Shown: positions 52,871 through 64,000, counted from the stretch's first letter. The stretch: DNA of 64,000 nucleotides from Agrobacterium tumefaciens (GCF_013337285.1 NZ_SUPW01000007.1:62001-126000), one strand, 5' to 3'. The notes: generated by a model not told the origin, from the sequence alone. A program made the numbers and translations.

Positions 52871-52886
52871 TTTGACCTGCGTCAAA
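52871..52886. promoter_or_regulatory. FNR/FixK-type box upstream of the cyd operon
   Basis: TTTGAC-CTGC-GTCAAA is a perfect palindrome matching the TTGAy-N4-rTCAA pattern of FnrN/FixK boxes. It lies about 75-90 bp upstream of the first gene. Low-oxygen activation of cytochrome bd would be expected biologically. The exact promoter spacing could not be fixed. Confidence 0.6.
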
Positions 52887-52967
52887 ATGTGCAGCTCGAC
52901 TGGGATACGTCAGCACATGCACGGCCGGCTAGCCGGGGAGGACCAGGAAACCTTTCGCAGATAATTT

Positions 52968-52983
52968 ATGATACCGATAACAT
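52968..52983. promoter_or_regulatory. Second GntR/IdnR-type (LacI family) operator
   Basis: ATGATACCGATAACAT matches 14 of 16 bases of the operator at 54274-54289. It lies beyond the 3' end of idnD, about 1.3 kb from the first operator, and not in front of a recognised sugar gene. An auxiliary looping site is possible. Confidence 0.5.
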
Positions 52984-53017
52984 CAATGATAGTCTGCTGA
53001 GGCTGAAATCTCCCGAT

Positions 53018-53051
53018 AAAAAACCGGCGGTGGAACTAGCCACCGCCGGTT
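53018..53051 (-). terminator. Intrinsic terminator after idnD
   Basis: A 12-bp stem (AACCGGCGGTGG / CCACCGCCGGTT) with a 6-nt loop is followed on the minus strand by a T-run, 30 bp after the idnD stop. Confidence 0.88.
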
Positions 53052-53079
53052 AGGGCCGTACAAAAATACACGGAATCGC

Positions 53080-54111
53080 TTACGAAAAAGCGATCTGGAC
53101 TTTCATCGCCCGACTGCGGTCGGAGGCGAATTCGAAGGCCGAGATGGCGTCGTCGAGATCGACGGTCTGGGTGATGAATGGCTTGACGTCGATCAGGCCC
53201 TTGCGCATCAGCTCAACGCCGGTGGCGAATTCCTCATGGAAGCGGAAGGAGCCGCGCAGATCGAGTTCCTTGGCGGTAATCGCCATCATCGGCAGGCTCA
53301 TATCGCCACCCAGCCCGAGCTGGACGATGATGCCGCGCGGCCGGAGCGCGGCGATGCCGCCGGCAAGCGCTACGGCCGCGCCAGAGCATTCATAGAGAAC
53401 GTCGAAAGTGCCCTTGCTCGCACCATAAGCGGCAAGCGCGTCGGGCTCATCCTTGCTGTTGATGACACGATCCGCACCCGCTTCGCGCGCCTTGGCGAGC
53501 GTGAAATCCGAAAGGTCGGTCGCGACGATTTCGGCAGCACCCGCCCGGCGCGCAGCGAGGATGGACAGAATGCCGATGGGGCCGCAACCCGTCACCAGCA
53601 CGCGTTTTCCCAGCAAATCGCCAGCGCGGCGAGTGGCATGCAGCGTCACCGCCAGCGGTTCCGCCATGGCCGCCTCGTCGGCGCTCAGGCCGTCGGCCGG
53701 CACGCATTGCAGGGCATCCGCCACCAGAACCTCGCGGAAAGCACCCTGAATATGCGGGAAAGGCATGGCGCTGCCATAAAAGCGCATATTGAGGCACTGG
53801 TTGTGCAGGCCTTCCTGGCAAAAACGGCAGGTGCGGCACGGGCGGGACGGCGAAACCGCCACCAGACCGCCGATCTTCAGGCCTTCAACGCCTTCACCCA
53901 GTTCCTCGATAACAGCGGAGACTTCATGGCCGAGCACCATGGGTTCGCGAAGTCGTATTGCTCCAAAACCACCGTGATTGTAGTAGTGCAGGTCGCTACC
54001 GCAAATACCGCCCCGGGCCAGACGAAGCCGCACTTCTCCCGGCCCCGGCGCTTCCTCCGGCCGCTCCTCAATGCGCACATCCTTTGCCCCGTGGGCGACA
54101 ATCGCTCTCAT
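53080..54111 (-). CDS. L-idonate 5-dehydrogenase-like zinc alcohol dehydrogenase
   Basis: This 343-residue medium-chain dehydrogenase has the catalytic zinc region GGICGSDLHYYNHGG and GHEVSAVIEELG. The structural zinc Cys cluster is SPSRPCRTCRFCQEGLHNQC and the NAD-binding motif is VTGCGPIGILSILAARRAGA. The HYYNHGGFGAIRLREPMVLG segment is typical of L-idonate 5-dehydrogenases. The start at 54111 has GGGAG 7 nt upstream; a longer frame to 54216 runs into the promoter region. It is divergent from an SDR of gluconate 5-dehydrogenase type, which would act next in idonate breakdown. A LacI-type operator lies between. Confidence 0.82.
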   Translation of the reverse strand: MRAIVAHGAKDVRIEERPEEAPGPGEVRLRLARGGICGSDLHYYNHGGFGAIRLREPMVLGHEVSAVIEELGEGVEGLKIGGLVAVSPSRPCRTCRFCQEGLHNQCLNMRFYGSAMPFPHIQGAFREVLVADALQCVPADGLSADEAAMAEPLAVTLHATRRAGDLLGKRVLVTGCGPIGILSILAARRAGAAEIVATDLSDFTLAKAREAGADRVINSKDEPDALAAYGASKGTFDVLYECSGAAVALAGGIAALRPRGIIVQLGLGGDMSLPMMAITAKELDLRGSFRFHEEFATGVELMRKGLIDVKPFITQTVDLDDAISAFEFASDRSRAMKVQIAFS

Positions 54112-54273
54112 CAACAACTCCCGTTCAAACGCGCGCCACTGCGGCGCGTAAAAATTTCCGCATCCAGATCGCTGCCACAAGAGCACATTTAGCCACCCTG
54201 TGGCCTCCTCCCGCACCGGATCCGTACCGAAACCGGGCGTTTAAGCCTTGACATCCGCGCCTGAAAGGGATGA

Positions 54274-54289
54274 ATGTTATCGATAACAT
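54274..54289. promoter_or_regulatory. GntR/IdnR-type (LacI family) operator
   Basis: ATGTTATCGATAACAT is a perfect 16-bp palindrome close to the known gluconate/idonate operator pattern. It lies in the divergent region between the idonate dehydrogenase and the SDR gene, 41 bp before the SDR start. No LacI-type regulator gene is in the window. Confidence 0.75.
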
Positions 54290-54329
54290 AAACCTGTACA
54301 AAAGCAATGTCGAGAGACTGGAGGAAACA

Positions 54330-55085
54330 GTGGGCCTTAATTTGTTCGATCTTTCCGGCCGCCGCGCCCTGATCACGGGTTCATCCCAGGGCATCGGCTT
54401 CGCGCTGGCACAAGGCCTGACGGAGGCCGGCGCGGAAGTGGTGCTGAACGGGCGCGACGAAGCCAAGCTGAAAGCGGCCGCAGCCGGCATCAAGGGTGCG
54501 AAAACGCTTGCCTTCGACGCCACCGACCACGGCGCAGTGCGCGAGGCCATCGATCGCTTCGAAGCCGAAGTCGGCCCCATCGACATTCTCGTTAACAATG
54601 CCGGCATGCAGCACCGCACGCCGCTTGAGGATTTTCCGGCCGATGCCTTCGAGCGCCTGCTGCAGACCAACATTGCCTCGGTGTTTCACGCCGGACAGGC
54701 GGCAGCACGCCACATGATTTCCCGTGGACGCGGCAAGATCATCAATATCGCCAGCGTTCAGACCGCCCTTGCCCGCCCCGGCATCGCGCCCTACACCGCG
54801 ACCAAGGGCGCCGTCGGCAATCTGACGAAAGGCATGGCGACGGACTGGGCCAAATATGGCCTGCAGTGCAACGCCATTGCGCCGGGCTATTTCGACACAC
54901 CGCTCAATGCGGCGCTGGTCGCAGACGAAACCTTTTCCGCATGGCTTGAAAAGCGCACGCCCGCCGGTCGCTGGGGCAAGGTCGAAGAGCTTGTCGGCGC
55001 CTGCATTTTCCTGTCATCCGACGCCTCGTCCTTCGTGAACGGCCATATTCTCTACGTCGACGGCGGCATCACCGCCTCGCTTTAA
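54330..55085 (+). CDS. SDR family gluconate 5-dehydrogenase-like protein
   Basis: This 251-residue SDR has cofactor motif ITGSSQGIGFALAQG, LVNNAGMQHRTPLEDFP, Ser in INIASVQTALARPG, YTATKGAVGNLTKGM and the end INAFVNG-type SSFVNGHILYVDGG. NAGMQHRTPLEDFP is typical of gluconate 5-dehydrogenases (IdnO), which interconvert gluconate and 5-ketogluconate. The GTG at 54330 has GGAGG 5 nt upstream; an ATG at 54270 would start within the operator and is rejected. It heads a catabolic operon with the next gene. Confidence 0.82.
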   Translation: MGLNLFDLSGRRALITGSSQGIGFALAQGLTEAGAEVVLNGRDEAKLKAAAAGIKGAKTLAFDATDHGAVREAIDRFEAEVGPIDILVNNAGMQHRTPLEDFPADAFERLLQTNIASVFHAGQAAARHMISRGRGKIINIASVQTALARPGIAPYTATKGAVGNLTKGMATDWAKYGLQCNAIAPGYFDTPLNAALVADETFSAWLEKRTPAGRWGKVEELVGACIFLSSDASSFVNGHILYVDGGITASL

Positions 55086-55164
55086 AATCCTCCGTTCCGG
55101 ATGCCCGGCTGCGGCCGCCATCCGGAATGGAACTGACGACACCACGACACTTTGGGAGGAGGCC

Positions 55165-56067
55165 GTGAATACCATGACCGAGCAGAACAAAGTCGCCCTC
55201 ATCGGCGCGGGCGCCATGGGTGGCGCGATCGGCGCGCGGCTGATCGAGACCGGTAACCAGCTGACGGTTTTCGATCTGGATGCGGAGAAGGTGGCGGCGC
55301 TGACCAGCCTCGGCGCGCAAAGCGCCGACACCGCGGCGAAAGCAGCGTCCGTCTCCGATGTCGTGATCCTCAGCCTCAACTCACCGAAGATCGTCCGCAT
55401 CGCCGTCTTCGGCAAGGATGGCGTGGCGGCGGGCGCAAAGCCCGGCACGCTGATCATCGACATGTCCTCCATCGACCCGGAAGCGACGAAAGAACTGGCG
55501 GCCGATGCGGCCGAAAAGGGTCTGCGCTGGGTGGACAGCCCGCTTTCCGGCGGTGCGCCGAAAGCGCTCATTGGGCAATTGACGCTAATGGCCGGCGGCA
55601 GCGAAACTGATGTGGCCGACGCGCATCGCGTGCTGCGGCACATCGCCAGTAACTATACCCATATGGGACCCTGCGGTGCCGGGCAGACGACCAAGCTCAT
55701 CAATCAAGTTCTTTGCGGCCTGAACTTTCTGGCCGTGGCGGAAGCAACACAGCTTGCGCTGGATGCGGGCGTCGATGCCGCCAAGATACCGCAGGCGCTG
55801 AAGGGCGGACGGGCGGACAGTGCCATCCTGCAGGAATATATGCCGCGTTATGTGACCAGGGACTACCGCCGCACCGGTCGTATAGACAATATGGTGAAGG
55901 ACCTGAACGGCGCGCAGGATCTGGCCAGGCGCACCAACACGGCCATGCCCCTGACGGCGGTCTGCGCCGAGGTGCACCGCATGCTGACGGCAGCGGGACT
56001 GGGTGGTGAGGATCAGGCCGCCCTGATGGAATTTTTCAGCGGCGCGAAACGAACCTTCCCAGACTGA
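55165..56067 (+). CDS. 6-phosphogluconate/3-hydroxyisobutyrate dehydrogenase family protein
   Basis: This beta-hydroxyacid dehydrogenase has 300 residues. It has the Rossmann motif VALIGAGAMGGAIGARLIET, the substrate motif DSPLSGGAPKALIGQLTLMA, the catalytic Lys region GPCGAGQTTKLINQVLCG and the KDLNGAQDLARRTN block. Family members oxidise hydroxyisobutyrate, tartronate semialdehyde or sugar acids. Placement after a gluconate-type SDR suggests a sugar-acid substrate. GGAGGAGG is just before the GTG; an ATG three codons later is possible. Confidence 0.8.
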   Translation: MNTMTEQNKVALIGAGAMGGAIGARLIETGNQLTVFDLDAEKVAALTSLGAQSADTAAKAASVSDVVILSLNSPKIVRIAVFGKDGVAAGAKPGTLIIDMSSIDPEATKELAADAAEKGLRWVDSPLSGGAPKALIGQLTLMAGGSETDVADAHRVLRHIASNYTHMGPCGAGQTTKLINQVLCGLNFLAVAEATQLALDAGVDAAKIPQALKGGRADSAILQEYMPRYVTRDYRRTGRIDNMVKDLNGAQDLARRTNTAMPLTAVCAEVHRMLTAAGLGGEDQAALMEFFSGAKRTFPD

Positions 56068-56232
56068 GTTCTGTCATAGACAGGCACCTTGACATCAAAA
56101 TGGCGGAGGCCGCGCTTGCTGCGGCCCGTCATGACCATTGCGAAATTATCCCACAGCGAAGATGATCGGTCGAATCAGCGGGTCAAACGACCCGATGATT
56201 GCAGACATATGCATATAAAGGACAATTTCCCG

Positions 56233-57216
56233 ATGACCACTTCCGCCACAGGCACGGGGATTGCCGGCATTACCGTTTCCGGCGACGGTTTCACCGCCGA
56301 GATCGCTTATGAGGGCGCCACGCTTCTCAGCTGGCGGCCGCAACTTGCCGATGGCAGCGCAGGCGAAAATCTTGTCGATGGCTATGCGACGCCCGCGGAA
56401 TTGCAATCACAAAACGGCGTGAGAAACGGCATTCTCGCCCCCTTCACCAATCGCATCCCGGATGGCCAGTTCCGTTTCGGCGGGGAAATGCATCGAATAG
56501 AGCCGGTGCTAACGCACGAAACCCTCGTCTTCCACGGATTTGCGAGAGCCCTGCCCTTTGTCCTCAACCAGTCTTTCGAGGAAAGCGGCGTGCATGTTTT
56601 GGTTTTCCGCGCGGAGATATCGCCCTCTGATTTCAGGGGTTACCCCTATCATCTCGCCATCGAGGTCGAATACCGATTCTCCGGCCATGAGGTCACCATC
56701 ATCATACGCGGCATCAATGGCGATGATCAGCCGCTGCCCTTCGCCGCAGGCTGGCATCCCTATTTCCGTCTTCCCGGCATCGCGTCCATCGACGATCTCC
56801 TTCTCACGCTACCCTCTCGAACGGCGATTGAAACAGACAGGGATTTGATTCCGCTACGGTCCTCACAGGGGGGAATAGTCAGACGGGACGACACCCGCTT
56901 TCTTTTTGCGCCGTTCGCCGGCCAGGTACTGGATGTCTGCTTTACCGACCTCATCCCATCCGAAAACGGACTTTACGAGACCCGGATCGAAAACCGGCAG
57001 GACGGTTCGAACCTGACGGTATGGCAGGAGCGTGGCCACATGCATGTCTTCACCGGCGACACGCTGGCCCGCGGCAGGCGAAAATCCATTGCGCTCGAAC
57101 CGGTGGAAACGCCCACCAATGCCTTCAACCAGCCGGACCTTGAAGCCGCGATCACCCTGCAGCCGGGCGAGACCCGCAGTTTTCGCTTCGGCTTCCGTTT
57201 CGAAACCGCAGGCTGA
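56233..57216 (+). CDS. Aldose 1-epimerase family protein
   Basis: This 327-residue galactose-mutarotase-fold protein shows FTAEIAYEGATLLSWRPQLA, NGVRNGILAPFTNRIPDGQF, the His in HGFARALPFVL, and PFAAGWHPYFRLPG. Later come NLTVWQERGHMHVFTGDTLA and the end GETRSFRFGFRFE. Such enzymes interconvert alpha and beta anomers of aldoses. The start at 56233 is chosen because the fold begins soon after it; AAGGA is 12 nt upstream, and ATG 56209 is an alternative. It may serve the preceding sugar catabolic genes, separated by about 165 bp. Confidence 0.8.
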   Translation: MTTSATGTGIAGITVSGDGFTAEIAYEGATLLSWRPQLADGSAGENLVDGYATPAELQSQNGVRNGILAPFTNRIPDGQFRFGGEMHRIEPVLTHETLVFHGFARALPFVLNQSFEESGVHVLVFRAEISPSDFRGYPYHLAIEVEYRFSGHEVTIIIRGINGDDQPLPFAAGWHPYFRLPGIASIDDLLLTLPSRTAIETDRDLIPLRSSQGGIVRRDDTRFLFAPFAGQVLDVCFTDLIPSENGLYETRIENRQDGSNLTVWQERGHMHVFTGDTLARGRRKSIALEPVETPTNAFNQPDLEAAITLQPGETRSFRFGFRFETAG

Positions 57217-57234
57217 GAACAAACGGATGATCCC

Positions 57235-57696
57235 TCAAATATGCGTTGTCGGCAGGGAAGACGACAGCTTCACCGTCTCCATGGAGATATAGGCGGACAT
57301 GTCGTAAAGCTGAACGCGGCGCAGGATCTGTTTGTAGACCGTGTCGTAATATTCGACATTCGGCAGCACCAGCTTCAGAATATAATCGAAATTGCCGGTA
57401 AGCCGATGAACCTCGACGATTTCGGGTATGGAGCTGACGGCGGCATGGAACTGGTCCAGCCAGTCTTCTGCATGCAGGCCGGTTCTCACCAGCAGGAAAA
57501 CCGTGGTCGGCAGGTTGATTTTCCGCCGGTCGAGCAGCGCCATCGTACCCGTCACATAACCTTCCGCACGCAGCCGCGTGATGCGCCGCGAGCAGGCGGA
57601 TAGCGACAGGGAAACCTCCTCCGCTATATCGGCGAGCGGCGTCTCGGCATTTTCCTGGAGAATCGCAAGGATTCGGCGGTCGCGATCATCAATCAT
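57235..57696 (-). CDS. Lrp/AsnC family transcriptional regulator
   Basis: This protein of about 153 residues has the N-terminal HTH ([40 protein letters not shown]) and the C-terminal RAM ligand domain ([35 protein letters not shown]). It probably senses an amino acid. It is divergent from an Asp/Glu racemase gene, with 167 bp between the starts, so it likely controls that gene and itself. ATG 57696 is used; GTG 57711 is also in frame. Confidence 0.88.
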   Translation of the reverse strand: MIDDRDRRILAILQENAETPLADIAEEVSLSLSACSRRITRLRAEGYVTGTMALLDRRKINLPTTVFLLVRTGLHAEDWLDQFHAAVSSIPEIVEVHRLTGNFDYILKLVLPNVEYYDTVYKQILRRVQLYDMSAYISMETVKLSSSLPTTHI

Positions 57697-57863
57697 CGGT
57701 AAAGAATGCACTGGTTAACGCAAAGGCGCAATAAAATTGCAAGACAAGCCTCTTGAACGCCTGATATTTGCATAAGAACATCTAAACCCTCGAAAAAACG
57801 CATGCCGTTTTCGTCCCTGCGATGGCATTCTTGCCTTCAATCAAACTTAATAAGGCAACTCTT

Positions 57864-58577
57864 ATGAAACGCATCGGCCTGATCGGCGGCATGAGCTGGG
57901 AATCTACCGCAACCTATTACCGCATGATCAATGAGGCCGTGCGCGATAGCCGCGGCGGGCTGGTCTCGGCCGATATCGTCATGCATTCGCTTGATTTTTC
58001 CGAAGTCGTCGCCCTGCAGAAGGCCGATCGTTGGGATGAAGCCGGTGCGCTTTTGGGTGCCGCCGGGGCACGCCTTGCCAATGCCGGTGCCGATTGCGTG
58101 CTGATCTGCACCAACACCATGCATCTGGTTGCAGAAACGGTCGAGAAAATGTCGGGCGTCGCACTCATCGACATCATCGATGAAACCGCTGCAGCCTTGA
58201 AGGCGGATGGACGCCGCAAGCCGCTGCTGCTCGCCACCCGCTACACGATGGAACATGGTTTCTACACCGACCGTATGCGCCGCCACGGTGTCGATGTGGT
58301 CGTGCCCGATGCGGAAGACCGGGCCGCGATCCACGACATCATCTTTGGCGAACTGTGCCAGGGCGAGATCAAGTCCTGCTCGCGCGAGCGCTATCTCGCG
58401 GTTATCGAGAAGGCCCGTGCGCTCGGTGTCGATTCCGTCATTCTCGGCTGCACTGAAATTTCGCTGCTGATCGATCCCGACGCGCTGCCGCTGCCGGGTT
58501 ATGATTCGACCGCCATTCACGCGAAAGCCGCCGTCGGCTTCGCGCTCGGAAACAAGGCCTTCAATAGAGCCGCATGA
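57864..58577 (+). CDS. Aspartate/glutamate racemase family protein (YgeA-like)
   Basis: This 237-residue cofactor-independent racemase starts KRIGLIGGMSWESTATYYRM. It has the first active-site Cys in CVLICTNTMHLVA and the second in VILGCTEISLLID. It interconverts L and D forms of aspartate, glutamate or related amino acids. AAGG lies 8 nt before ATG 57864; a longer frame to 57822 is rejected. It is directly coupled to the glutamine amidotransferase gene and divergent from an AsnC-type regulator. Confidence 0.87.
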   Translation: MKRIGLIGGMSWESTATYYRMINEAVRDSRGGLVSADIVMHSLDFSEVVALQKADRWDEAGALLGAAGARLANAGADCVLICTNTMHLVAETVEKMSGVALIDIIDETAAALKADGRRKPLLLATRYTMEHGFYTDRMRRHGVDVVVPDAEDRAAIHDIIFGELCQGEIKSCSRERYLAVIEKARALGVDSVILGCTEISLLIDPDALPLPGYDSTAIHAKAAVGFALGNKAFNRAA

Positions 58578-59348
58578 ATGTGTCGCCTCTTTGCCTATTC
58601 CGGTAAACCGGTCTGGCTCGACAGTCTGCTGATCGAGCCGGAAGCATCGCTGGTCAGCCAGTCCATGGCCGCAAGGGAAGCCAAAACCGTCGTTAATGGC
58701 GATGGTTGCGGGCTTGGATGGTATGGTGACCGCGGCACGCCCGGCGTCTTTCGCGACACCAGACCCGCCTGGTCCGACGCCAATCTGGCCGCCCTTTGCC
58801 ATCAGCTTCGCTCGGGCATGTTCATGGCCCATGTCCGCTCCGCGACGTCAGGCGAAGTATCCCGCGCCAATTGCCACCCTTTCGCGCATGGACAATATCT
58901 GTTCATGCATAACGGCCAGATCGGCGGTTACGAGCAGATAAGGCGCGACATCGACTCCCTCATTCCCGACGATATCTATGCATCCCGGCGCGGCACCGGC
59001 GACAGCGAAGCGATCTTCCTGATCGCCGCCGGCCATGGCCTTGACACCGACCCCATCCGCGCCATTTCAACCGCCCTGCGCCTCTGTCAGGAAAAGATGA
59101 CCGCTGCGGGCGTTTCCTCCGCACTTAGATTCAGCGCCGTGTTGATGGATGGCGATTGTCTGCATGCTTTCCGCTGGTCCAGCGACGACAAGCCGCCAAC
59201 GCTTTACTGGCGCGGGCTCGATGAGGGAATTGCATTGAGTTCGGAACCTTTTTCCTTCGATTGCACCCCCTGGTGTGCCGTTCCGCCGAATACGCGAGTG
59301 ACGATCCGCGCCGGCGAGATGACGACAGAACCTTTTTTTCTGTCGTAA
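58578..59348 (+). CDS. Class II glutamine amidotransferase (YafJ-like)
   Basis: This 256-residue stand-alone Ntn amidotransferase has Cys2 as the nucleophile (MCRLFAYSG). VNGDGCGLGWYGDRGTPGVF, FMAHVRSATSGEVSRANCHP and FAHGQYLFMHNGQIGG follow, along with GTGDSEAIFLIAAGHG. No synthase domain is attached, so it may hydrolyse a gamma-glutamyl or amide substrate. The ATG begins 1 bp after the racemase stop, so the pair is one operon for handling glutamate-type amino acids. The physiological substrate is unknown. Confidence 0.87.
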   Translation: MCRLFAYSGKPVWLDSLLIEPEASLVSQSMAAREAKTVVNGDGCGLGWYGDRGTPGVFRDTRPAWSDANLAALCHQLRSGMFMAHVRSATSGEVSRANCHPFAHGQYLFMHNGQIGGYEQIRRDIDSLIPDDIYASRRGTGDSEAIFLIAAGHGLDTDPIRAISTALRLCQEKMTAAGVSSALRFSAVLMDGDCLHAFRWSSDDKPPTLYWRGLDEGIALSSEPFSFDCTPWCAVPPNTRVTIRAGEMTTEPFFLS

Positions 59349-59791
59349 ACATCTTCCTTGTTGACAAGCCGAAACCGATTTTTCTGCCCGGCGCCACCAT
59401 GAGGCGGCTGGCGGCGGCGCCGTCTCATTTATTTTCATTGAATTTCCCAGGCCGCGAAGGCTAGTGTGTAATCCGATAGACCGAAACAGATTTCAGGACC
59501 GGTGAACCACTTCAGAAAGTATTGCAGCCTCTCTCCCTTTTTTGAACGATGCCCGGCATCGCAACGACCACGCAAACCCGTTCAAGAACGGCGCACAGAG
59601 AGCGCGCAATGCCTTTGGCGATCCTGGGGACGCTGAAGGAAAAGTCTTATTTTTCATTATATTAAGCCCTCCAACTTTCCGCAAAAATTGCTGTTGCCAC
59701 GCCTCCATATCGATGCATAAACTGGCGTCAGCAAAGGCAAGCCGGATCGACCTCTCAGACCCTCTCCTCCCACCAAGGTGCTGACCGACCA
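59349..59791. other. Intergenic region upstream of the glycogen operon
   Basis: These 443 bp must hold the glgP promoter. An AT-rich block with TATATTAAG (about 59660) could be a -10 region. I see no terminator with a T-run after the amidotransferase, no operator that I recognise and no short gene. Confidence 0.4.
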
Positions 59792-62253
59792 ATGATCAAT
59801 AATCTCAACGCCGCCGATCTTCCCCGCCCCGCCCCGCGCAGTTCCAACCCGGAAATCATGGCGGCGGAAATCATCGAGCGACTGACTTACCGTATCGGCA
59901 AGGACGTCAAGGTAGCCAAGCCGCATGACTGGCTGACCGCAACCATTCTTGTTGTCCGTGACCGCATCATCGACAAATGGATGGCATCCACCCGCAAGGC
60001 CTATGCCGATAATTCCAAGCGCGTTTATTATCTGTCGCTGGAATTCCTGATCGGTCGCCTGATGCGCGACGCCATCTCCAATATCGGCCTGATGCACGAA
60101 ATCCGCGATGCGCTGTCTTCGCTCGGCGTCGATCTCGACGTCATCGCCGGGCTGGAGCCGGATGCCGCACTCGGCAATGGTGGTCTCGGCCGTCTCGCCG
60201 CCTGCTTCATGGAATCCATGGCCACCGTCGATATTCCCGCCTATGGCTATGGCATTCGTTACGTGCACGGCCTTTTCCGTCAGCAGATGGCGGATGGCTG
60301 GCAGGTGGAACTGCCGGAAACATGGCTGGCCCACGGTAATCCGTGGGAATTCGAACGTCGTGAAAGCTCCTATGAAATTGGCTTCGGCGGATCGGTGGAA
60401 ACCATCGGCGGCTATGAAGAGCCGCAGCGTTTCGTCTGGAAACCGGCCGAGCGTGTGATTGCCATGGCCTATGACACGCCGGTCGTCGGCTGGCGCGGCA
60501 CCCGCGTCAACACGCTGCGCCTGTGGTCGGCACAGCCGATCGACCCCATTCTTCTCGCCGCCTTCAATGCCGGCGATCACATCGGCGCCCTGCGGGAAAG
60601 CAACAAGGCAGAAAGCCTGACGCGCGTTCTCTACCCTGCGGACGCAACGCCGGCCGGCCAGGAACTGCGTCTGCGGCAGGAGTTCTTCTTCTCCTCCGCC
60701 TCGCTGCAGGACATTCTACGCCGCCACCTTCAGCAATATCCTGATTTCACCTCGCTGCCGGACAAGGTTTCGATCCAGCTCAACGACACCCATCCGGCCA
60801 TTTCCATCTGCGAAATGATGCGCCTGCTATGCGATGTGCATGGACTTGAGTTCGACGAAGCGTGGACCATTACCCGGGGAACTTTCTCCTACACCAACCA
60901 CACGCTTCTGCCGGAAGCGCTGGAAAGCTGGCCGGTGCCACTGCTCGAGCGGTTGCTGCCGAGGCACATGCAGATCGTCTACGCGATCAATGCCAATACG
61001 CTGGTCTATGCCCGCAAGGAAAAGAAGATGGCGGATCAGCAGATCCGCTCCATCTCGCTGATCGATGAAGGCGGCGAGCGCCGTGTACGCATGGGCAACC
61101 TCGCCTTCATCGGCTCGCATTCTATCAACGGCGTCTCAGCACTTCATACCGAGCTTATGAAGGAAACGGTCTTCGCCGACCTGCATTACCTTTATCCCGA
61201 TCGCATCAACAACAAGACCAACGGCATCACGCCCCGCCGCTGGCTGATGCAGTGCAACCCCGGCCTGACGGGGCTGGTGCGCGAGGCGATCGGCGACGAC
61301 TTCCTCGACGATGCGGAAAAGCTCACGGCGCTTGACCGCTTCGCCGACGATGCCGGTTTCCGCGAGAAATTCGCCGAAGTGAAGCGTCTGAACAAGGTGC
61401 GCCTTGCCAACACGGTGGCGCAGCGCATGGGCATCCGCGTCGATCCCTCGGCCATGTTCGACATTCAGATCAAGCGTATCCACGAATATAAGCGCCAGCT
61501 TCTGAACCTTATCGAGACGGTAGCGCTTTACGACCAGATCCGTTCCCACCCGGAACTGGAATGGGTACCGCGCGTTAAGTTCTTCGCAGGCAAGGCAGCG
61601 CCGAGTTATCACAACGCGAAGCTGATCATAAAGCTTGCCAATGATATTGCCCGGGTCATCAACAACGATCCGGCCGTGCGTGGGCTTCTGAAAGTGGTGT
61701 TTATTCCGAACTATAATGTCTCGCTTGCGGAAATCATGGTTCCCGCCGCCGATCTCTCGGAACAGATTTCGACCGCCGGTATGGAGGCCTCCGGCACCGG
61801 CAACATGAAGTTTGCTCTCAACGGCGCGCTCACCATTGGCACGCTCGATGGCGCAAATGTCGAAATGCTCGAACATGTCGGCGCTGACAACATCGTCATC
61901 TTCGGCATGACGGCGGAAGAAGTCGCAAAGGCCCGTGCTGAAGGTCACAATCCCCGCGCGATCATCGAACAGTCCACGGAATTGTCTCAGGCGCTGTCGT
62001 CCATTGCGTCCGGCGTGTTCTCACCCGATGACCGTTCGCGTTTTTCCGCCCTCATCGACGGTATATACAATAGCGACTGGTTCATGGTCGCCGCCGATTT
62101 CGACGCCTATGCCGACGCGCAGCGCAAGGTGGATGCGATCTGGAGCGATCAGGATAGCTGGAACACCAAAACAGTTCACAACACGGCGCGTATGGGCTGG
62201 TTCTCGTCCGACAGGACGATCCGGCAATATGCCGCCGAGATCTGGAGAGCCTG

Positions 62254-62254
<1 letters not shown>
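59792..62254 (+). CDS. glgP: Glycogen phosphorylase
   Basis: This 820-residue enzyme releases glucose-1-phosphate from glycogen. It shows RVYYLSLEFLIGRLMRDAIS, GLEPDAALGNGGLGRLAACF, MESMATVDIPAYGYGIRYVH, and IQLNDTHPAISICEMMRLLC. The PLP-binding motif EASGTGNMKFALNGALTIGT contains the Schiff-base Lys. Regulatory extensions of eukaryotic enzymes are missing, as is usual in bacteria. It is the first gene of a glycogen operon, and its stop overlaps the glgB start. Confidence 0.96.

Positions 62255-64000
<1,746 letters not shown>

Overview
The window looks like a chromosomal segment of a Rhizobiaceae bacterium, most likely of the Agrobacterium group. It is GC-rich. It carries a nanoRNase C-type exonuclease instead of an oligoribonuclease, a TIGR02300 acidic protein, nadABC next to a NadQ-type regulator, an EcfG-type general-stress promoter and an alpha-r14 (NfeR1-like) small RNA. 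All of these are alphaproteobacterial or rhizobial traits. No species name can be proven from the sequence alone.

Left host flank (1-18721). A GntR regulator and a polyol/uronate dehydrogenase come first. A minus-strand dipeptide ABC transporter operon (dppABCDF) follows, with a large hairpin between dppA and dppB and an M24 peptidase upstream. Next are the small RNA on the minus strand, an SDR/deoxyribosyltransferase pair, nrnC, three hypothetical proteins (two share a C-terminal DDNGLY motif), rpsA, cmk, a TIGR02300 protein and tRNA-Ala(GGC).

Integrated element (18705-39044, about 20.3 kb). A tyrosine-recombinase element sits in the 3' end of tRNA-Ala. It is bounded by an 18-bp direct repeat and has matching putative integrase arm sites at both ends. 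The left part holds accessory genes with a defence or toxin flavour: a Panacea/SocA-domain gene overlapping an unknown partner, a DUF2971 protein, a TIR-like nucleotide-binding protein, several unknowns and a serine recombinase. The centre has a five-copy degenerate direct repeat, then a tight plus-strand operon. That operon encodes two very large proteins resembling podovirus internal virion (ejection) proteins, one with two peptidoglycan-cleaving domains, followed by a possible RNase H-like protein and a protein with family A polymerase palm-like motifs. The right part has a divergent switch (HTH-only protein versus an S24-like protein with Cys in place of the usual Ser) and an integrase operon. 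I see no capsid, portal, terminase, tail or relaxase gene. The big genes are intact, so this looks more like a satellite-type element than a decayed prophage. This is the most unusual part of the window.

Right host flank (39045-64000). It holds an SNase-like protein, a PAS protein, and nadQ-nadABC with two operator palindromes. A stress-type cassette (GlsB/YeaQ, DUF3597, small protein) lies behind an EcfG promoter. A complete cytochrome bd operon follows (regulator, cydDC, cydABX) with an FNR-type box. An idonate/gluconate-type catabolic cluster has LacI-type operators. After it come an aldose-1-epimerase-like protein, an AsnC regulator divergent from an Asp/Glu racemase and a class II glutamine amidotransferase, and the start of a glycogen operon (glgP, glgB cut by the window end).
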